Assembly (NCBI GenBank): GCA_021798875.1
Contig: JAJZBN010000005.1
Span: forward strand, 43,884-107,883
DNA length: 64,000 bases
Origin: a bacterium
GTDB taxonomy: Bacteria; SZUA-79; Acidulodesulfobacterales; Acidulodesulfobacteraceae
Direction: 5' to 3'
Shown here: piece after piece, positions 19,856-29,384 of the stretch
How positions within the stretch are numbered: position 1 is the stretch's first letter
Layout of the letters: the number at the start of each line of letters is the position of its first letter
Notes under the pieces: model-generated
What the model was told of the DNA's origin: nothing
The model's input: only the letters and a program-made list of their open reading frames with translations
The model's database searches: none
Program-made: the position numbers and the translations under genes

Positions 19856-21946
19856 TTACATCTTTTCTAAAATCGGAATACATAACAGATTCAAAATAGA
19901 AACCAAAACCGTTTTAACCGATACCAGCACTGCAATTCTGGGTTTGACATAATCATAATCCCTGCCTATAAGCCTGTGATTTTGATAATATTTATTAAAA
20001 TGGGAAGCAAGGTCTAAAGCAAAGGAGCTTAATACCGACGGCTCGTTCTGTTCGACTGCCGAATGAAGCGCCGTTTTAAGTCCGTAAATTTGTTTGGCTA
20101 TCAAAAAAATATCGTCAAAATCGGTGTCGTTTTTTGAAAACGAAAAACTTTTAGCGTCGTTTTTTAAATCCGTTTCATTTACGCCAAGTCTTTTTAAGAG
20201 ACTGTTTATTCTTGAAACGGTATATTGAAGATAAGGTCCTGTCTGTCCCTCGAAAGACAATACATTATCCCAGTTAAAATTTACGTCCGTAGTCCGCCTG
20301 GTTTTTAAATCGTTAAAAATAACAGCACCTATGCCAACTTTTAAAGAGGTTAAATATATCCGATTCTTTTCGCTTTCGGCCGGCTCTTTTTTTTGTTCCT
20401 GAATTAAACTTTGTTTTTCGACGTTTTCCGTTATCGCTCTTATTCCTTCCAATTTTTCCAATCCTTCAGTTAATTTTTTGCCTCCATCGTTAATTTCGGC
20501 GAAAAAATTATCTTCTGAAATTTTCAGTCTTTCTTCAAGTTTTTCCTGGGCTTTAAGACGCGCTTCTTCTATATAGTCTTCAAGAAAAACTAAATTGCCT
20601 TTTCTTGTCGACATGCCGATAATTCTGCCGAATTTTACATGGACTAACCTGCCGTCTATCATAGAAGCATAATGTTTAAAATTTTTAACGTCTTTTATTT
20701 TTTCGGCATCTTCCTTCAATATGCCGAATATGCCGAAGAGCTGGCTGAAATGGAGTGCCTGTTCGGAGCCTACGACGTAAATCATCTTATCGAAATTATA
20801 TTTTGCCATTCTCGAAACCGCCGTAACGATGTCTCTTGAAAGATAAAGAGACGTTCCGTCGCTTTTAGCAATCAGGGCCGGCGCTTTAATGCCTTTTACG
20901 TTAACTATAACTGCCCCTTCGCTTATTTCGGCTATACCGCTTTCCAGCAAAATTTCTTTAATATCTTTTGAAAATTCCGCGCTTTCTGCTTCTCCTTCAT
21001 ACACGTCAAACTCTATGCCGATAGATTTGTAAATTCTTTTAAATTCAACTATGCTTAGTTTTCTAAAAATTTTCCATAAGTTATACTGTCCCTCCGCGGT
21101 TCCGCAAAAAAAATTTTTATTTTCTTCGGAAAGCGTTATAGTTTTAGGGATATTAGCGTTATCGATACTTTTCTTCTTTGTATTAACTGCGTCGGTTATT
21201 GCGCCGAGATATTCTTCAAAACTGCGCTTATTTACCGACATAAAATCTTCAAGCGTTTTAAACCTGTTTTTAGCCTCTTCTTCTACGGTTAAATCCGTTT
21301 GTTCGTCTTTGTGTATTCTGACGTAAAGTCCGTATAAAACTTTTACGGGGTCTTTTTCAAATTCCGAAAAATCTATATCTTCGTAACGGCAAAAAGCCTC
21401 AATAAGTTTTCCGAACTGGGTTCCGAAATCGCCCAGATAATTTATCTTTATAACTTTATGTCCGCAAAATTCATAAATTTTCGACAAACTCATTCCTATT
21501 ACGGTAGAACGCAAGTGACCTACTCCGAAAGGTTTTGCTATATTAGGAGACGAAAAATCTATGGCAACGGTAAGAGGTTTTTCCGGAACGTCTCTTCCGT
21601 AATCAGAACCTGAATCGACAGTTTCCTTAACAACTTCCGAAACAAATATTTCTCTTTTTACAAAAAAATTGACGTAAGCGCCTTTTATTTCTATTTTATC
21701 GAAAAGACCTGCTATTTCGCCGAAACGAACTATACATAAATTATATAAATCGGCAGCAGCCGTTTCCGGTTTACCTTGAAATCCGTAATTTTGCATATAA
21801 TAAGCCGCAAAACAATAGTCGCCGAAAGATTCGTCCGGCGGGTTTTTTATTAATTTTTCGGCTTGCGGCTTTGAAACGTCAATTTTTTTCTCTTCCTTAA
21901 TAATATTTACGATGAAAGTTTTCAGGGTTTCTTTAAATATATCCAT
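19856..21946 (-). CDS. argS: Arginyl-tRNA synthetase
   Basis: Class I aminoacyl-tRNA synthetase of 696 residues, longer than the usual 550-600. It has the N-terminal Add1-type domain (IKNPPDESFGDY), the HIGH-like GVGHLRSTVIG after DFSSPNIAKPF, NYLGDFGTQFGKLI, the MSTRKGNLVFLEDY segment of the KMSKS region, and the C-terminal anticodon-binding domain ending with HFNKYYQNHRLIG-type sequence. The extra length is two insertions, one of them a charged stretch around residues 495-535. Followed by the OppD/OppF ATPase genes. Confidence 0.93.
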   Translation of the reverse strand: MDIFKETLKTFIVNIIKEEKKIDVSKPQAEKLIKNPPDESFGDYCFAAYYMQNYGFQGKPETAAADLYNLCIVRFGEIAGLFDKIEIKGAYVNFFVKREIFVSEVVKETVDSGSDYGRDVPEKPLTVAIDFSSPNIAKPFGVGHLRSTVIGMSLSKIYEFCGHKVIKINYLGDFGTQFGKLIEAFCRYEDIDFSEFEKDPVKVLYGLYVRIHKDEQTDLTVEEEAKNRFKTLEDFMSVNKRSFEEYLGAITDAVNTKKKSIDNANIPKTITLSEENKNFFCGTAEGQYNLWKIFRKLSIVEFKRIYKSIGIEFDVYEGEAESAEFSKDIKEILLESGIAEISEGAVIVNVKGIKAPALIAKSDGTSLYLSRDIVTAVSRMAKYNFDKMIYVVGSEQALHFSQLFGIFGILKEDAEKIKDVKNFKHYASMIDGRLVHVKFGRIIGMSTRKGNLVFLEDYIEEARLKAQEKLEERLKISEDNFFAEINDGGKKLTEGLEKLEGIRAITENVEKQSLIQEQKKEPAESEKNRIYLTSLKVGIGAVIFNDLKTRRTTDVNFNWDNVLSFEGQTGPYLQYTVSRINSLLKRLGVNETDLKNDAKSFSFSKNDTDFDDIFLIAKQIYGLKTALHSAVEQNEPSVLSSFALDLASHFNKYYQNHRLIGRDYDYVKPRIAVLVSVKTVLVSILNLLCIPILEKM

Positions 21947-22089
21947 TTTTATTCCTTATTATAAATAATTTTTTCAGGTTAATATTGTTTTAATTATAAC
22001 AATTATACCAATTAAAAGACTTTAAAAAAATAATTAATTTGATATAATTAAAAATATAAGGTTTTATACAGCAAGGAGATTGAGTAATT

Positions 22090-22275
22090 ATGGATAACGA
22101 AAATAAAGACAAAGATAAATATATATGCGAAGCTTGCCCGTATATTTACGACCCCCAAAAGGGCGATCCCGAAGGCGGAATAGCCCCTGGCACGCCTTTT
22201 GAAGATATACCGAACGATTGGGTCTGCCCCATATGCTTAGTGGATAAGACTCATTTTAAAAAAAAGGATAAATAG
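22090..22275 (+). CDS. Rubredoxin (first of a tandem pair)
   Basis: Small one-iron electron carrier of 61 residues. Two Cys pairs hold the iron: CEAC and CPIC. The first pair is followed by PY rather than the usual GY, and GG is replaced in the second by LVD, so it is the more diverged copy. [24 protein letters not shown] is typical of the family. Strong ribosome site AAGGAGA. A TATAAT box lies at 22043-22048. The second rubredoxin starts 34 bp downstream. Partners may include peroxide- or superoxide-reducing enzymes or rubredoxin:oxygen oxidoreductase, none of which is in the window. Confidence 0.92.
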   Translation: MDNENKDKDKYICEACPYIYDPQKGDPEGGIAPGTPFEDIPNDWVCPICLVDKTHFKKKDK

Positions 22276-22309
22276 ATTAATTTAATCACAATTTAAATAG
22301 GAGGTTTTA

Positions 22310-22498
22310 ATGGCTTTAACTGAAGAAATTGCTTTACCAAAGTACCAGTGCGACGTTTGCGGATATGTATACGATCCAGAAGCAGGCGACTCCGTTGGAG
22401 GGATCGATGCAGGCACTCCTTTTGAAAAACTTCCCGACGACTGGGTATGCCCCATATGCGGCGCAGACAAAACTCATTTTCATCATTTCGCCGGTTAA
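22310..22498 (+). CDS. Rubredoxin (second of a tandem pair)
   Basis: A 62-residue rubredoxin with iron ligands in [14 protein letters not shown] and [11 protein letters not shown], the canonical spacing. It has a short N-terminal extension [10 protein letters not shown] and a His-His tail. A clear AGGAGG ribosome site precedes ATG. The pair with the upstream copy looks like an old duplication, since the two differ in and around both cysteine motifs. Likely cytoplasmic electron carrier for oxygen or ROS detoxification in an anaerobe or microaerophile (inference). Confidence 0.95.
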   Translation: MALTEEIALPKYQCDVCGYVYDPEAGDSVGGIDAGTPFEKLPDDWVCPICGADKTHFHHFAG

Positions 22499-22561
22499 AT
22501 TTTATTTATATAACGTCCATAGCGATATTGACATTATGAATAAATATGATAAAATTAAGTC

Positions 22562-23206
22562 ATGCGTTTAATTAAATTAATTTTTTTAACGATTTTAGTC
22601 TTTGCGGCGGTTGCTTATTCGGCTCAAAATTATGCCGAGGCGATGTCTTACACGAATTTCGTTAAAAAAGTAAACGCCGGCAGGCAGATAGGTAATCCTA
22701 ATGCAGCGGTAACTATTATTGCATACACGGATTTTCAGTGTTATTGGTGCAGAAAATTTGAAGAATTAGACTTTCCTTATATATTAAAACATTACGTTAA
22801 AACCGGTGAAATATATGTCGAATTCAGGGATTTTCCTCTTACCCTTATACACAAATATGCCTTTAAGGGAGCAGAATACGCAGACTGTGCCGCGCTTCAA
22901 GGAAAGTATATGCCTATAAGAAGTCTCCTTTATAAAGATCAAAGTTTTTGGAGCAGTATAGGGGATATATACTATTTTCTTAAAACACATGCAGGAAACA
23001 TAATAAATATGTCTAAGGAAGAATCTTGCGTTAAAAGCGGACTGCCGAAAAGGCTTATTAAAAGTAATATAAATTCCGGTATGAATGCGAAAGTAACGGG
23101 TACTCCTACTCTTTTTATTTATAAAGGTTTAATACTCTATAAAAAAATAGTTGGATATAAACCTTTACCGTTAATGATTAAAATTCTTAACGGAGCATTG
23201 CAATAA
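22562..23206 (+). CDS. Secreted DsbA-like thioredoxin-fold protein
   Basis: A 214-residue protein with an N-terminal signal sequence (about residues 1-27, hydrophobic ILVFAAVAYSA). Thioredoxin-fold oxidoreductase with GNPNAAVTIIAYTDFQC and active-site CYWC near residues 59-62, then the cis-proline segment VTGTPTLFI. This is the DsbA/BdbD (thioredoxin_4) arrangement, with a helical insertion between. It has extra cysteines (ADCAAL and ESCVK), as in DsbC/BdbD-like proteins. Probably a periplasmic disulfide oxidase or isomerase. It lies alone between rubredoxin and the convergent thiD. Confidence 0.85.
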   Translation: MRLIKLIFLTILVFAAVAYSAQNYAEAMSYTNFVKKVNAGRQIGNPNAAVTIIAYTDFQCYWCRKFEELDFPYILKHYVKTGEIYVEFRDFPLTLIHKYAFKGAEYADCAALQGKYMPIRSLLYKDQSFWSSIGDIYYFLKTHAGNIINMSKEESCVKSGLPKRLIKSNINSGMNAKVTGTPTLFIYKGLILYKKIVGYKPLPLMIKILNGALQ

Positions 23207-23227
23207 CATAAAACATAATTTAATATT

Positions 23228-24040
23228 TTATATATTTCCGGCAATATAATTTATCTTTTCCGGCGAATTATCTTGAATTTTTTTAATATCTTTTAAAATT
23301 TTAGAAATAAATTTTTCCGTTTCGGCTACGGCGGATTCTATTTCCATTCCAAAAGCAAGATACGACGTCAGACAGCCGGAAAAAGCGCATCCGGTTCCAT
23401 GCACCTGTTTTCCGATATTTATTCTTTTGCTTTCGTATATATAAAATTCGTTTTTTGAGTTCAAAAGTAAATTTTTTATATTTTCTTCCGATTCTTCGGT
23501 AATATGCGAACCTTTAATCAAAATATTTTTAATTTCCGGAAATTTTTTTCTTATAATTTTTGCCGCATTTTTCATTCCTTCAAAGTTTTTTATTTCCGTT
23601 CCGGCAATAAGTTCGGCTTCTTTAATGTTAGGCGTAATTACGGCCGCATGTTTAAACAGAGGCGTTAAAAAATCCGGATAACGGTTTTTATCCACTATTA
23701 TAGAGTTGGAAGTGGAAACATATACGGGATCGACCACTAAAATTTTTACGCCGTATTGATACATGAAACCGGACAGTATAGAACTCTGCACGTCGTCGTA
23801 AATTAAACCGGTTTTTACCGCATCTACTTTAAAATATTCAAATACGGCTTCCAGCTCCGACGAAAAAAAAACGTCGGAAACCCGTTCTATTTTATATATT
23901 TTATCGGGATTCTGAGCAGTCATAGCCGTAACGGCGGATAAACCGAAAATTCCGAGCTTAGAAAAAATCTTAGCATCGGAAGTTATACCTGCTCCGCCCG
24001 AACCGTCAAAACCTGCGACGGATAAAATTTTTAACGTCAA
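23228..24040 (-). CDS. thiD: Hydroxymethylpyrimidine/phosphomethylpyrimidine kinase
   Basis: Phosphorylates HMP and HMP-P for thiamine synthesis. The 270-residue ribokinase-fold protein has the substrate segment GFDGSGGAGITSDAKIF, VDPVYVSTSN, TPNIKEAELI and the C-terminal anion-hole motif HGTGCAFSGCLTSYLA. The thiE and thiC genes are about 13 kb away on the same strand, so the pathway is split. It ends 21 bp from the convergent DsbA-like gene. Confidence 0.92.
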   Translation of the reverse strand: MTLKILSVAGFDGSGGAGITSDAKIFSKLGIFGLSAVTAMTAQNPDKIYKIERVSDVFFSSELEAVFEYFKVDAVKTGLIYDDVQSSILSGFMYQYGVKILVVDPVYVSTSNSIIVDKNRYPDFLTPLFKHAAVITPNIKEAELIAGTEIKNFEGMKNAAKIIRKKFPEIKNILIKGSHITEESEENIKNLLLNSKNEFYIYESKRINIGKQVHGTGCAFSGCLTSYLAFGMEIESAVAETEKFISKILKDIKKIQDNSPEKINYIAGNI

Positions 24041-24071
24041 AATATTTTCGCCTTCTTTTAAATAAACTTTT

Positions 24072-25874
24072 TTATTTTTTACCGGCCTTTTCTTTCTTAA
24101 AATCCCTTATGTTCATTAAAATATCGTAAACTTCCGCAGCACTTCTCGTATTTAAGATATCCGATTTTTTTGCCCAGCCCTTTCTCGCTATACCGACTCC
24201 GTAATTAACTAAACGTATTCCTTCTGTTTTGTGAGCGTCAGGATTAATCGAGAGCATAACGTTTTTAGATAAAGCCGATTTTATATGTCTCCAGTCAATA
24301 TCCAACCTTTTAGGATTAGCATTAAGTTCTATGACGGTTTTGTATTCCGAAGCACAGTCTAAAATCCGTCCTATATTTAAAGGATACTCCTTTCTTTCTA
24401 AAAGAAGTCTGCCTGTAAGATGTCCAATCATAGTCGTGTACGGATTTTTAATTGCTTTAATTATTCTTTCCGTCATAAGAGATTCCGTCATATTAAAATT
24501 TGAATGTACCGATGCTATTACGAAATCTAATTTTGATAGAGTTTTTTCATCGTAATCCAAACTGCCATCCGATAAAATGTCAGATTCTACACCCTTAAAA
24601 ATTTTAATTTTATCCGCATATTTTTTATTAAGCCTGTCGATATATTCTATTTGAGATTCAAGTTCGTCTGAGGAAAGTCCGTTAGCATAATGGGCGGATA
24701 CCGAATGATCGGAGATGCCGGCATATTCGTATCCGAGCTTTATACATTCTTCTATCATAGCCTCCATGCTTTCTTTTCCATCGGTATAAGTAGTATGGAT
24801 ATGAAAAACGCCGCGCAGGTCTTTTTCTTCTATAAGAACGGGTATACCGCCGTTTAACGCCGCATCGAGTTCGCCTGCTCCTTCCCTTAATTCTGGCGGA
24901 ATATACTGCATCCCAAAAACTCCGTAAAATTCCTCCTCGCCGTTTACTTCTATTTTATTTGTTTTGCTTGCGGAAATATCCGCGCCGGCATCTTCGTTCC
25001 CATTCTTTTTAAATATGCCGTATTCGTTTATTTTGTAGCCGTTTGCTTTTTCCAGCGACCTCAACTCTTCGTTATGCATTTTAGAGCCTGTGAAGTGATG
25101 AAGAGCATAAACGAAATCTTCGCGAGGCACTAACCTTAAATCGACATGTATGCCGCTCTTTAAAATGATGCTTGTTTTAGTTTCTCCTGAAGATTCCGTT
25201 CTTAAAATTTCCGGATATTTAAACAGCCGGTCGAAAAACTGCGATTCTTCTCCTGCGGCGACGGAAAGCACTATGTCTATATCTCCGACGGTTTCCATTT
25301 TTCTTCTTAGCGAACCCGCTATATGAATATCATAAATAATTTTCCGAGGAGTATTTTTAAGATAATATTCAAGCATCAGCGCTTGATTTAAAGCATCGGG
25401 ATATAAAAATCTGCTTTTAAAAATATTAAATTCATCCACCGATTTTTTTAAATTTTCTATAGATTTTTCTCCGAAACCGCGGATATCTTTTAGCTTGCCT
25501 GATTTTAAAGCATTATCCAGATCGGCCGCGCTTTTAATATTAAAATTTTCATATAAAAGCATTGCCTTTTTAGGCCCCAATCCCCTTATTTTTAAAAGCT
25601 CGAATAAGCCGTCCGGCACCGATTTTAAAAGTTCGTCGTAATAAGCAAGGTTTCCCGTATCTACAAGCTCTTTTATTTTAAGATACAGGTCTTTTCCGAT
25701 ACCTGGAATATTTAAATCTTTTCCTTCTATAATAATATCGGATAAATTTTCTCCAAGCCTGCTTATAGCTGACGAAGCATTTAAATATGCTCTAATTTTA
25801 AAAGGATTTTCGCCTTTAATTTCCAGTATTTCGGCTATATGTTCGAAAACATCGGCAATTTCCGCATTAGTCAT
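24072..25874 (-). CDS. polX: PolX, family X DNA polymerase with PHP exonuclease domain
   Basis: A 600-residue repair polymerase. N-terminal 8-kDa-like region with EIADVFEHIAEILEIKGENPFKIRAY and two helix-hairpin-helix motifs (IPGIGKDL, IRGLGPKKA); the polymerase palm has VGDIDIVLS and HVDLRLVP, which carry the catalytic aspartates. The C-terminal half (from about residue 355) is a PHP domain: GVFHIHTTYTDG, GISDHS, GVESDIL, SVHSN and SINPDAHK, the metal ligands of the 3'-5' exonuclease. Base-excision repair is the expected role. Confidence 0.92.
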   Translation of the reverse strand: MTNAEIADVFEHIAEILEIKGENPFKIRAYLNASSAISRLGENLSDIIIEGKDLNIPGIGKDLYLKIKELVDTGNLAYYDELLKSVPDGLFELLKIRGLGPKKAMLLYENFNIKSAADLDNALKSGKLKDIRGFGEKSIENLKKSVDEFNIFKSRFLYPDALNQALMLEYYLKNTPRKIIYDIHIAGSLRRKMETVGDIDIVLSVAAGEESQFFDRLFKYPEILRTESSGETKTSIILKSGIHVDLRLVPREDFVYALHHFTGSKMHNEELRSLEKANGYKINEYGIFKKNGNEDAGADISASKTNKIEVNGEEEFYGVFGMQYIPPELREGAGELDAALNGGIPVLIEEKDLRGVFHIHTTYTDGKESMEAMIEECIKLGYEYAGISDHSVSAHYANGLSSDELESQIEYIDRLNKKYADKIKIFKGVESDILSDGSLDYDEKTLSKLDFVIASVHSNFNMTESLMTERIIKAIKNPYTTMIGHLTGRLLLERKEYPLNIGRILDCASEYKTVIELNANPKRLDIDWRHIKSALSKNVMLSINPDAHKTEGIRLVNYGVGIARKGWAKKSDILNTRSAAEVYDILMNIRDFKKEKAGKK

Positions 25875-25959
25875 AGCTATTTATTTATATATAATTTGTA
25901 TATGCACATTCAATTATGTTATATTATATATTAAATTTAATTAAACTAAAACTAAAACT

Positions 25960-26286
25960 ATGGATATTTTACTGCTTAAATTTTTAACCGACGTTATAGA
26001 TATCGTGAAAGATATTCTTTATATATATATGTGGGTAATCATTATTAAAGCCCTGCTTTCATGGGTAAGCCCCGACCCTTATAATCCCATAGTCCGCTTT
26101 ATTAACGATATTACCGAGCCGGTACTTAATAAAGTAAGGCTCATACTTCCGGTAGGCTCTTCGTTTGCTTTCGATTTATCTCCGATAATAGTCATACTAA
26201 TAATATTAGCCTTAACGCAGCTGCTGAATTTTATAGAATATCGATATATTATGCAAAATATACCGTTTATAATTTTGAGACGCTGA
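25960..26286 (+). CDS. YggT-family membrane protein
   Basis: A 108-residue protein with two membrane segments (about residues 15-38 and 68-92). WVSPDPYNPIVRFINDITEPVLNKVRLILP is split around the first helix and is characteristic of YggT/YlmG proteins, which are often found with cell-division genes. Here the next gene is DivIVA-like, the same neighbourhood seen in many bacteria. Exact function unknown. Confidence 0.88.
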   Translation: MDILLLKFLTDVIDIVKDILYIYMWVIIIKALLSWVSPDPYNPIVRFINDITEPVLNKVRLILPVGSSFAFDLSPIIVILIILALTQLLNFIEYRYIMQNIPFIILRR

Positions 26287-26352
26287 CTTTTGCTATGCAT
26301 ACATTTACTTTTATATAAATAATTAATAGATTTTAACGCAGGAGTTAAAATT

Positions 26353-27066
26353 ATGGAACTTTCTCCAATAGAAATAAGATCGCAAAAGTTTTCAAAAAAA
26401 ATTAAAGGGTACGACGTAACCGAAGTCGAAAATTTTCTCGAAATAGTGGCTAAGGATTTAGAAAAACTTTACGGGGAATATTACGGACTCAAAGAAGAAC
26501 TCGTCAAAAAAAATCAGGAAATAGCGGATTACAAAGAAAAAGACAAATCTATAAGCGAAGCAATCCTTATGGTACAGTCGGTTTCCAACGACATCAAAAA
26601 AGCGGCTATTATGGAAGCGGAATCTATAAAAAACAGAGCGATTTCCGAATCGGAAAACATAATAAAAGACGCAAACAAAAAATATGCAGAAATTGCAAAA
26701 AATATCGAAGAACTTTTAAATAAGCGTATAATTATAGTAAATTCTTTAAAAAATCTGCTGCAGACCAATATCGATATAGTAAACAGAGAATATGAAAAAA
26801 ATCTTGAGATTTCTTTGCCTGAAGAACCGATAAAAATAGACGCTTCCTCCTATATTAAGGGCAGTGCGGAACTTAAAGATGACTCTTCCGTTAATACCGC
26901 AGAAGTAAAAAAAACCGGCGAAAATTATGATCTTGCAGATTTTTTAAAAAATAGCGGCATAGAAAAAAAAGACGTTGAAGAAAAAAAAGAAGAAAGTTTA
27001 AAAACGGAAACCGGCGAAAAAAGCATGGAAGAAATGCTGGGCGATATTAATAAATTTTCATTCTAA
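26353..27066 (+). CDS. DivIVA-domain coiled-coil protein
   Basis: A 237-residue protein. Residues 1-35 (LSPIEIRSQKFSKKIKGYDV then EVENFL) match the N-terminal lipid-binding DivIVA motif; residues about 35-130 are a predicted coiled coil; the rest is acidic and low in complexity. DivIVA proteins bind curved membrane at poles or septa and recruit partners. Ribosome site GCAGGAG before ATG. Lies 66 bp downstream of the YggT gene and probably in its operon. Confidence 0.85.
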   Translation: MELSPIEIRSQKFSKKIKGYDVTEVENFLEIVAKDLEKLYGEYYGLKEELVKKNQEIADYKEKDKSISEAILMVQSVSNDIKKAAIMEAESIKNRAISESENIIKDANKKYAEIAKNIEELLNKRIIIVNSLKNLLQTNIDIVNREYEKNLEISLPEEPIKIDASSYIKGSAELKDDSSVNTAEVKKTGENYDLADFLKNSGIEKKDVEEKKEESLKTETGEKSMEEMLGDINKFSF

Positions 27067-27225
27067 GACTTATATTTATTTATATTATGTGATATACTTA
27101 TATTGTATAATATATGCCGATGGATATTAATTGCACGAATATAACGCAAATATGTGATGCATTAAATTATTTATCGTTAATTTTAATTTACTAACATTAA
27201 TAATCTATAGGTAGAGGTAAAAACG

Positions 27226-28653
27226 ATGAAAATATTGCTTATTCAGCCGAATAATACAAGCACTATAGGATTAAATAACGTATCAATAATAGAACCTACC
27301 GGATTAGAAGCCATAGGCGGAAGCCTTCTCAGAGACGAGCATACGGTTAAAATAGCAGATTTAAGAGCCGTAGATTACAATCCCGACAAATATTTGGAAG
27401 ATAAAATAAAAAGTTTTAAGCCGGATGCGGTCGGTTTTTCCTGTTCGTTTACTCCCGACGTTTACAGAACTATCGAACTTGCAAAACGTGTGAAAAACGA
27501 ATTTGGGATACGCTACGTTTTTGTAGGCGGACATCACGTTTCTGTTTATCCTTACGATTTTAACGTTAAAGAAATAGACGCTATAGTAATAGGGGAAGGC
27601 GAATATACCGTCAGAGATCTTGTCGGAGCATTTTCTTCAAATACGCCTCTTTCAAACGTTAAAGGTATAATATACAACGAAAACGGCAATCAGATAAAAA
27701 CAGGGGAAAGACCGCTTCTTAAAAACATAGACGATCTTCCTTTCTTTGCAAGGCATCTCACTGAGGAATTCAGAAGAAAATATTATCTTGGCATCAGGAC
27801 TTCGCTGGCATGCTTAGAAACTGCAAGGGGATGCCCCTTCAAATGCGATTTTTGCAGCGTTTGGAATTTTTACGGCGGTTCTTACAGATCTAAGTCGCCC
27901 GAGAGGGTAGTAGCAGAATTAAAAGAAATTAAGGAAGATTATATACTTGTCACCGACGATAACTTCTTCAGCGACGTTAAACGAGCAAAAAAAATAGCCG
28001 AACTTTTAAAAAAAGAAAAAATATATAAACTTTACACTATACAGGCAAGGAGCGACACTATAGTCAAACATCCGGAGCTTATATCGCAGTGGAAAGAAAT
28101 GGGACTGTCTAATATTTTCATCGGGTTCGAGAGTATAGACGACGATAAACTTACAAGCATAAACAAAAGCAACTCTTCGTCAAACAACGAAAAAGCATAC
28201 TATATAGCAAAAAAACATAATGTCGCCGTAACCGCTTCTTTTATAGTTTCTCCCGATTTTACAAAGATGGATTTCAATAAGTTAATTGGTTTCGTTAAAA
28301 GACTTAAAATAAGCGTACCGGTATTTTCCGTACTTACGCCTCTACCTGGAACTAAACTTTATAACGAATTAAAAGATAAATTAACCGTTAAAAATTATTC
28401 TTACTACGATCTGTTTCATCCCGTTTTAGAAACGGTCTTGTCAAGGAACGATTTTTTTAAAGAATTTTCCAATCTGTATAAAACTTCTTATAAAAGTTTA
28501 AATTTAAGGGCAAACGATATATTTTTCGTTTTAAAATACATACTTTCCGGCAAAATGCCGCTCACTCATATGTTTAAACTTAAAAAATCTATGAAAACTA
28601 TTTCGTCCCCTATGACGTATATAAATTCTTTGCTTCTGGAAAATAAAAATTAA
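27226..28653 (+). CDS. B12-binding radical SAM protein
   Basis: A 475-residue enzyme. Residues 1 to about 150 form a cobalamin-binding domain (KILLIQPNN, VGGHHVSVYP, IVIGEGEYTVRDL); the radical SAM part begins at GCPFKCDFC (about residues 204-212), the CxxxCxxC cluster motif, followed by SVWNFYGGSYRSKSPERVV. This class includes methylases of unactivated carbons such as HpnP/HpnR hopanoid methylases, and TIM-barrel sequence such as FIGFESID is compatible. I cannot assign the substrate. It is preceded by a 159-bp gap and followed by rpsF. Confidence 0.8.
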   Translation: MKILLIQPNNTSTIGLNNVSIIEPTGLEAIGGSLLRDEHTVKIADLRAVDYNPDKYLEDKIKSFKPDAVGFSCSFTPDVYRTIELAKRVKNEFGIRYVFVGGHHVSVYPYDFNVKEIDAIVIGEGEYTVRDLVGAFSSNTPLSNVKGIIYNENGNQIKTGERPLLKNIDDLPFFARHLTEEFRRKYYLGIRTSLACLETARGCPFKCDFCSVWNFYGGSYRSKSPERVVAELKEIKEDYILVTDDNFFSDVKRAKKIAELLKKEKIYKLYTIQARSDTIVKHPELISQWKEMGLSNIFIGFESIDDDKLTSINKSNSSSNNEKAYYIAKKHNVAVTASFIVSPDFTKMDFNKLIGFVKRLKISVPVFSVLTPLPGTKLYNELKDKLTVKNYSYYDLFHPVLETVLSRNDFFKEFSNLYKTSYKSLNLRANDIFFVLKYILSGKMPLTHMFKLKKSMKTISSPMTYINSLLLENKN

Positions 28654-28729
28654 TTATTGCAATTTTTATTTTAAAATATTATAATTCTTATTTTAAATAA
28701 TAAAAGTACTTTTAAGGAGGGTTTTATAA

Positions 28730-29113
28730 TTGGCTAAGAAAAATTTTTTAAAAGAGATAGTTCACGAATTCCCCAAAAAATACGAAACCTTAATTATTTT
28801 AAATCCCGATACCGACGAATCTGGATTAAATAAATTTATAGATAAAATAAAAGACGTTATTGCTAAAAACGGTGCTGAATTTATAAATTTTGATGACTGG
28901 GGAGTTAGAAAACTTTCATACGACATTAAAAAGCTAAATAGAGGAAAATTCGTACTTATTCACTTTTCCGCAAAGGGTTCGTTTGTAAAAGAATTTGAAA
29001 GGAACTTAAGAATTTGGGACGAATGCATAAGATTTCAAACCGTAGTATTCACTAAAGATATAGAAACAAAAAAAGAAAATGCGGAAATAATGGAGGAAGC
29101 AGTTAATGAATAA
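28730..29113 (+). CDS. rpsF: Ribosomal protein bS6
   Basis: Binds 16S rRNA with S18. The 127-residue protein starts at TTG (28730) with an excellent AGGAGG site nine bases upstream. [33 protein letters not shown] and an [17 protein letters not shown] tail match bS6. An acidic C-terminal tail is usual. The gene overlaps rpsR by 8 bp and opens the rpsF-rpsR-DUF2232-rplI-dnaB cluster. Confidence 0.95.
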   Translation: MAKKNFLKEIVHEFPKKYETLIILNPDTDESGLNKFIDKIKDVIAKNGAEFINFDDWGVRKLSYDIKKLNRGKFVLIHFSAKGSFVKEFERNLRIWDECIRFQTVVFTKDIETKKENAEIMEEAVNE

Positions 29114-29384
29114 TTTTCAAAATAAAAAAAGCTCTAAACCGGCTGGAATAGGTTTTGCCCGCAGAACATATACAAGAAAGAAAATATGCAGATTCTGCGC
29201 CGACGAAAGTTTAAAAATAGATTATAAAGATTCAAGGCTTATGAGAAATTTCGTATCGGAAAGAGGAAAAATTATGCCAAGGAGAATTACCGGAAATTGC
29301 GCTTATCACCAGAGAAGAGTTTCCAAGGCTATAAAAATGTCAAGAACCGTTTCGATAATGCCCTACACTTCCGTTAATATTTAA
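29106..29384 (+). CDS. rpsR: Ribosomal protein bS18
   Basis: A 92-residue small-subunit protein with KICRFCAD and [14 protein letters not shown], carrying a zinc-ligand set (C-x2-C with C-x2-H) of the C+ form, [21 protein letters not shown] and a basic N-terminus. Its start lies inside the end of rpsF, and it overlaps the DUF2232 gene by one base, so translation is likely coupled. Confidence 0.95.
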   Translation: MNNFQNKKSSKPAGIGFARRTYTRKKICRFCADESLKIDYKDSRLMRNFVSERGKIMPRRITGNCAYHQRRVSKAIKMSRTVSIMPYTSVNI

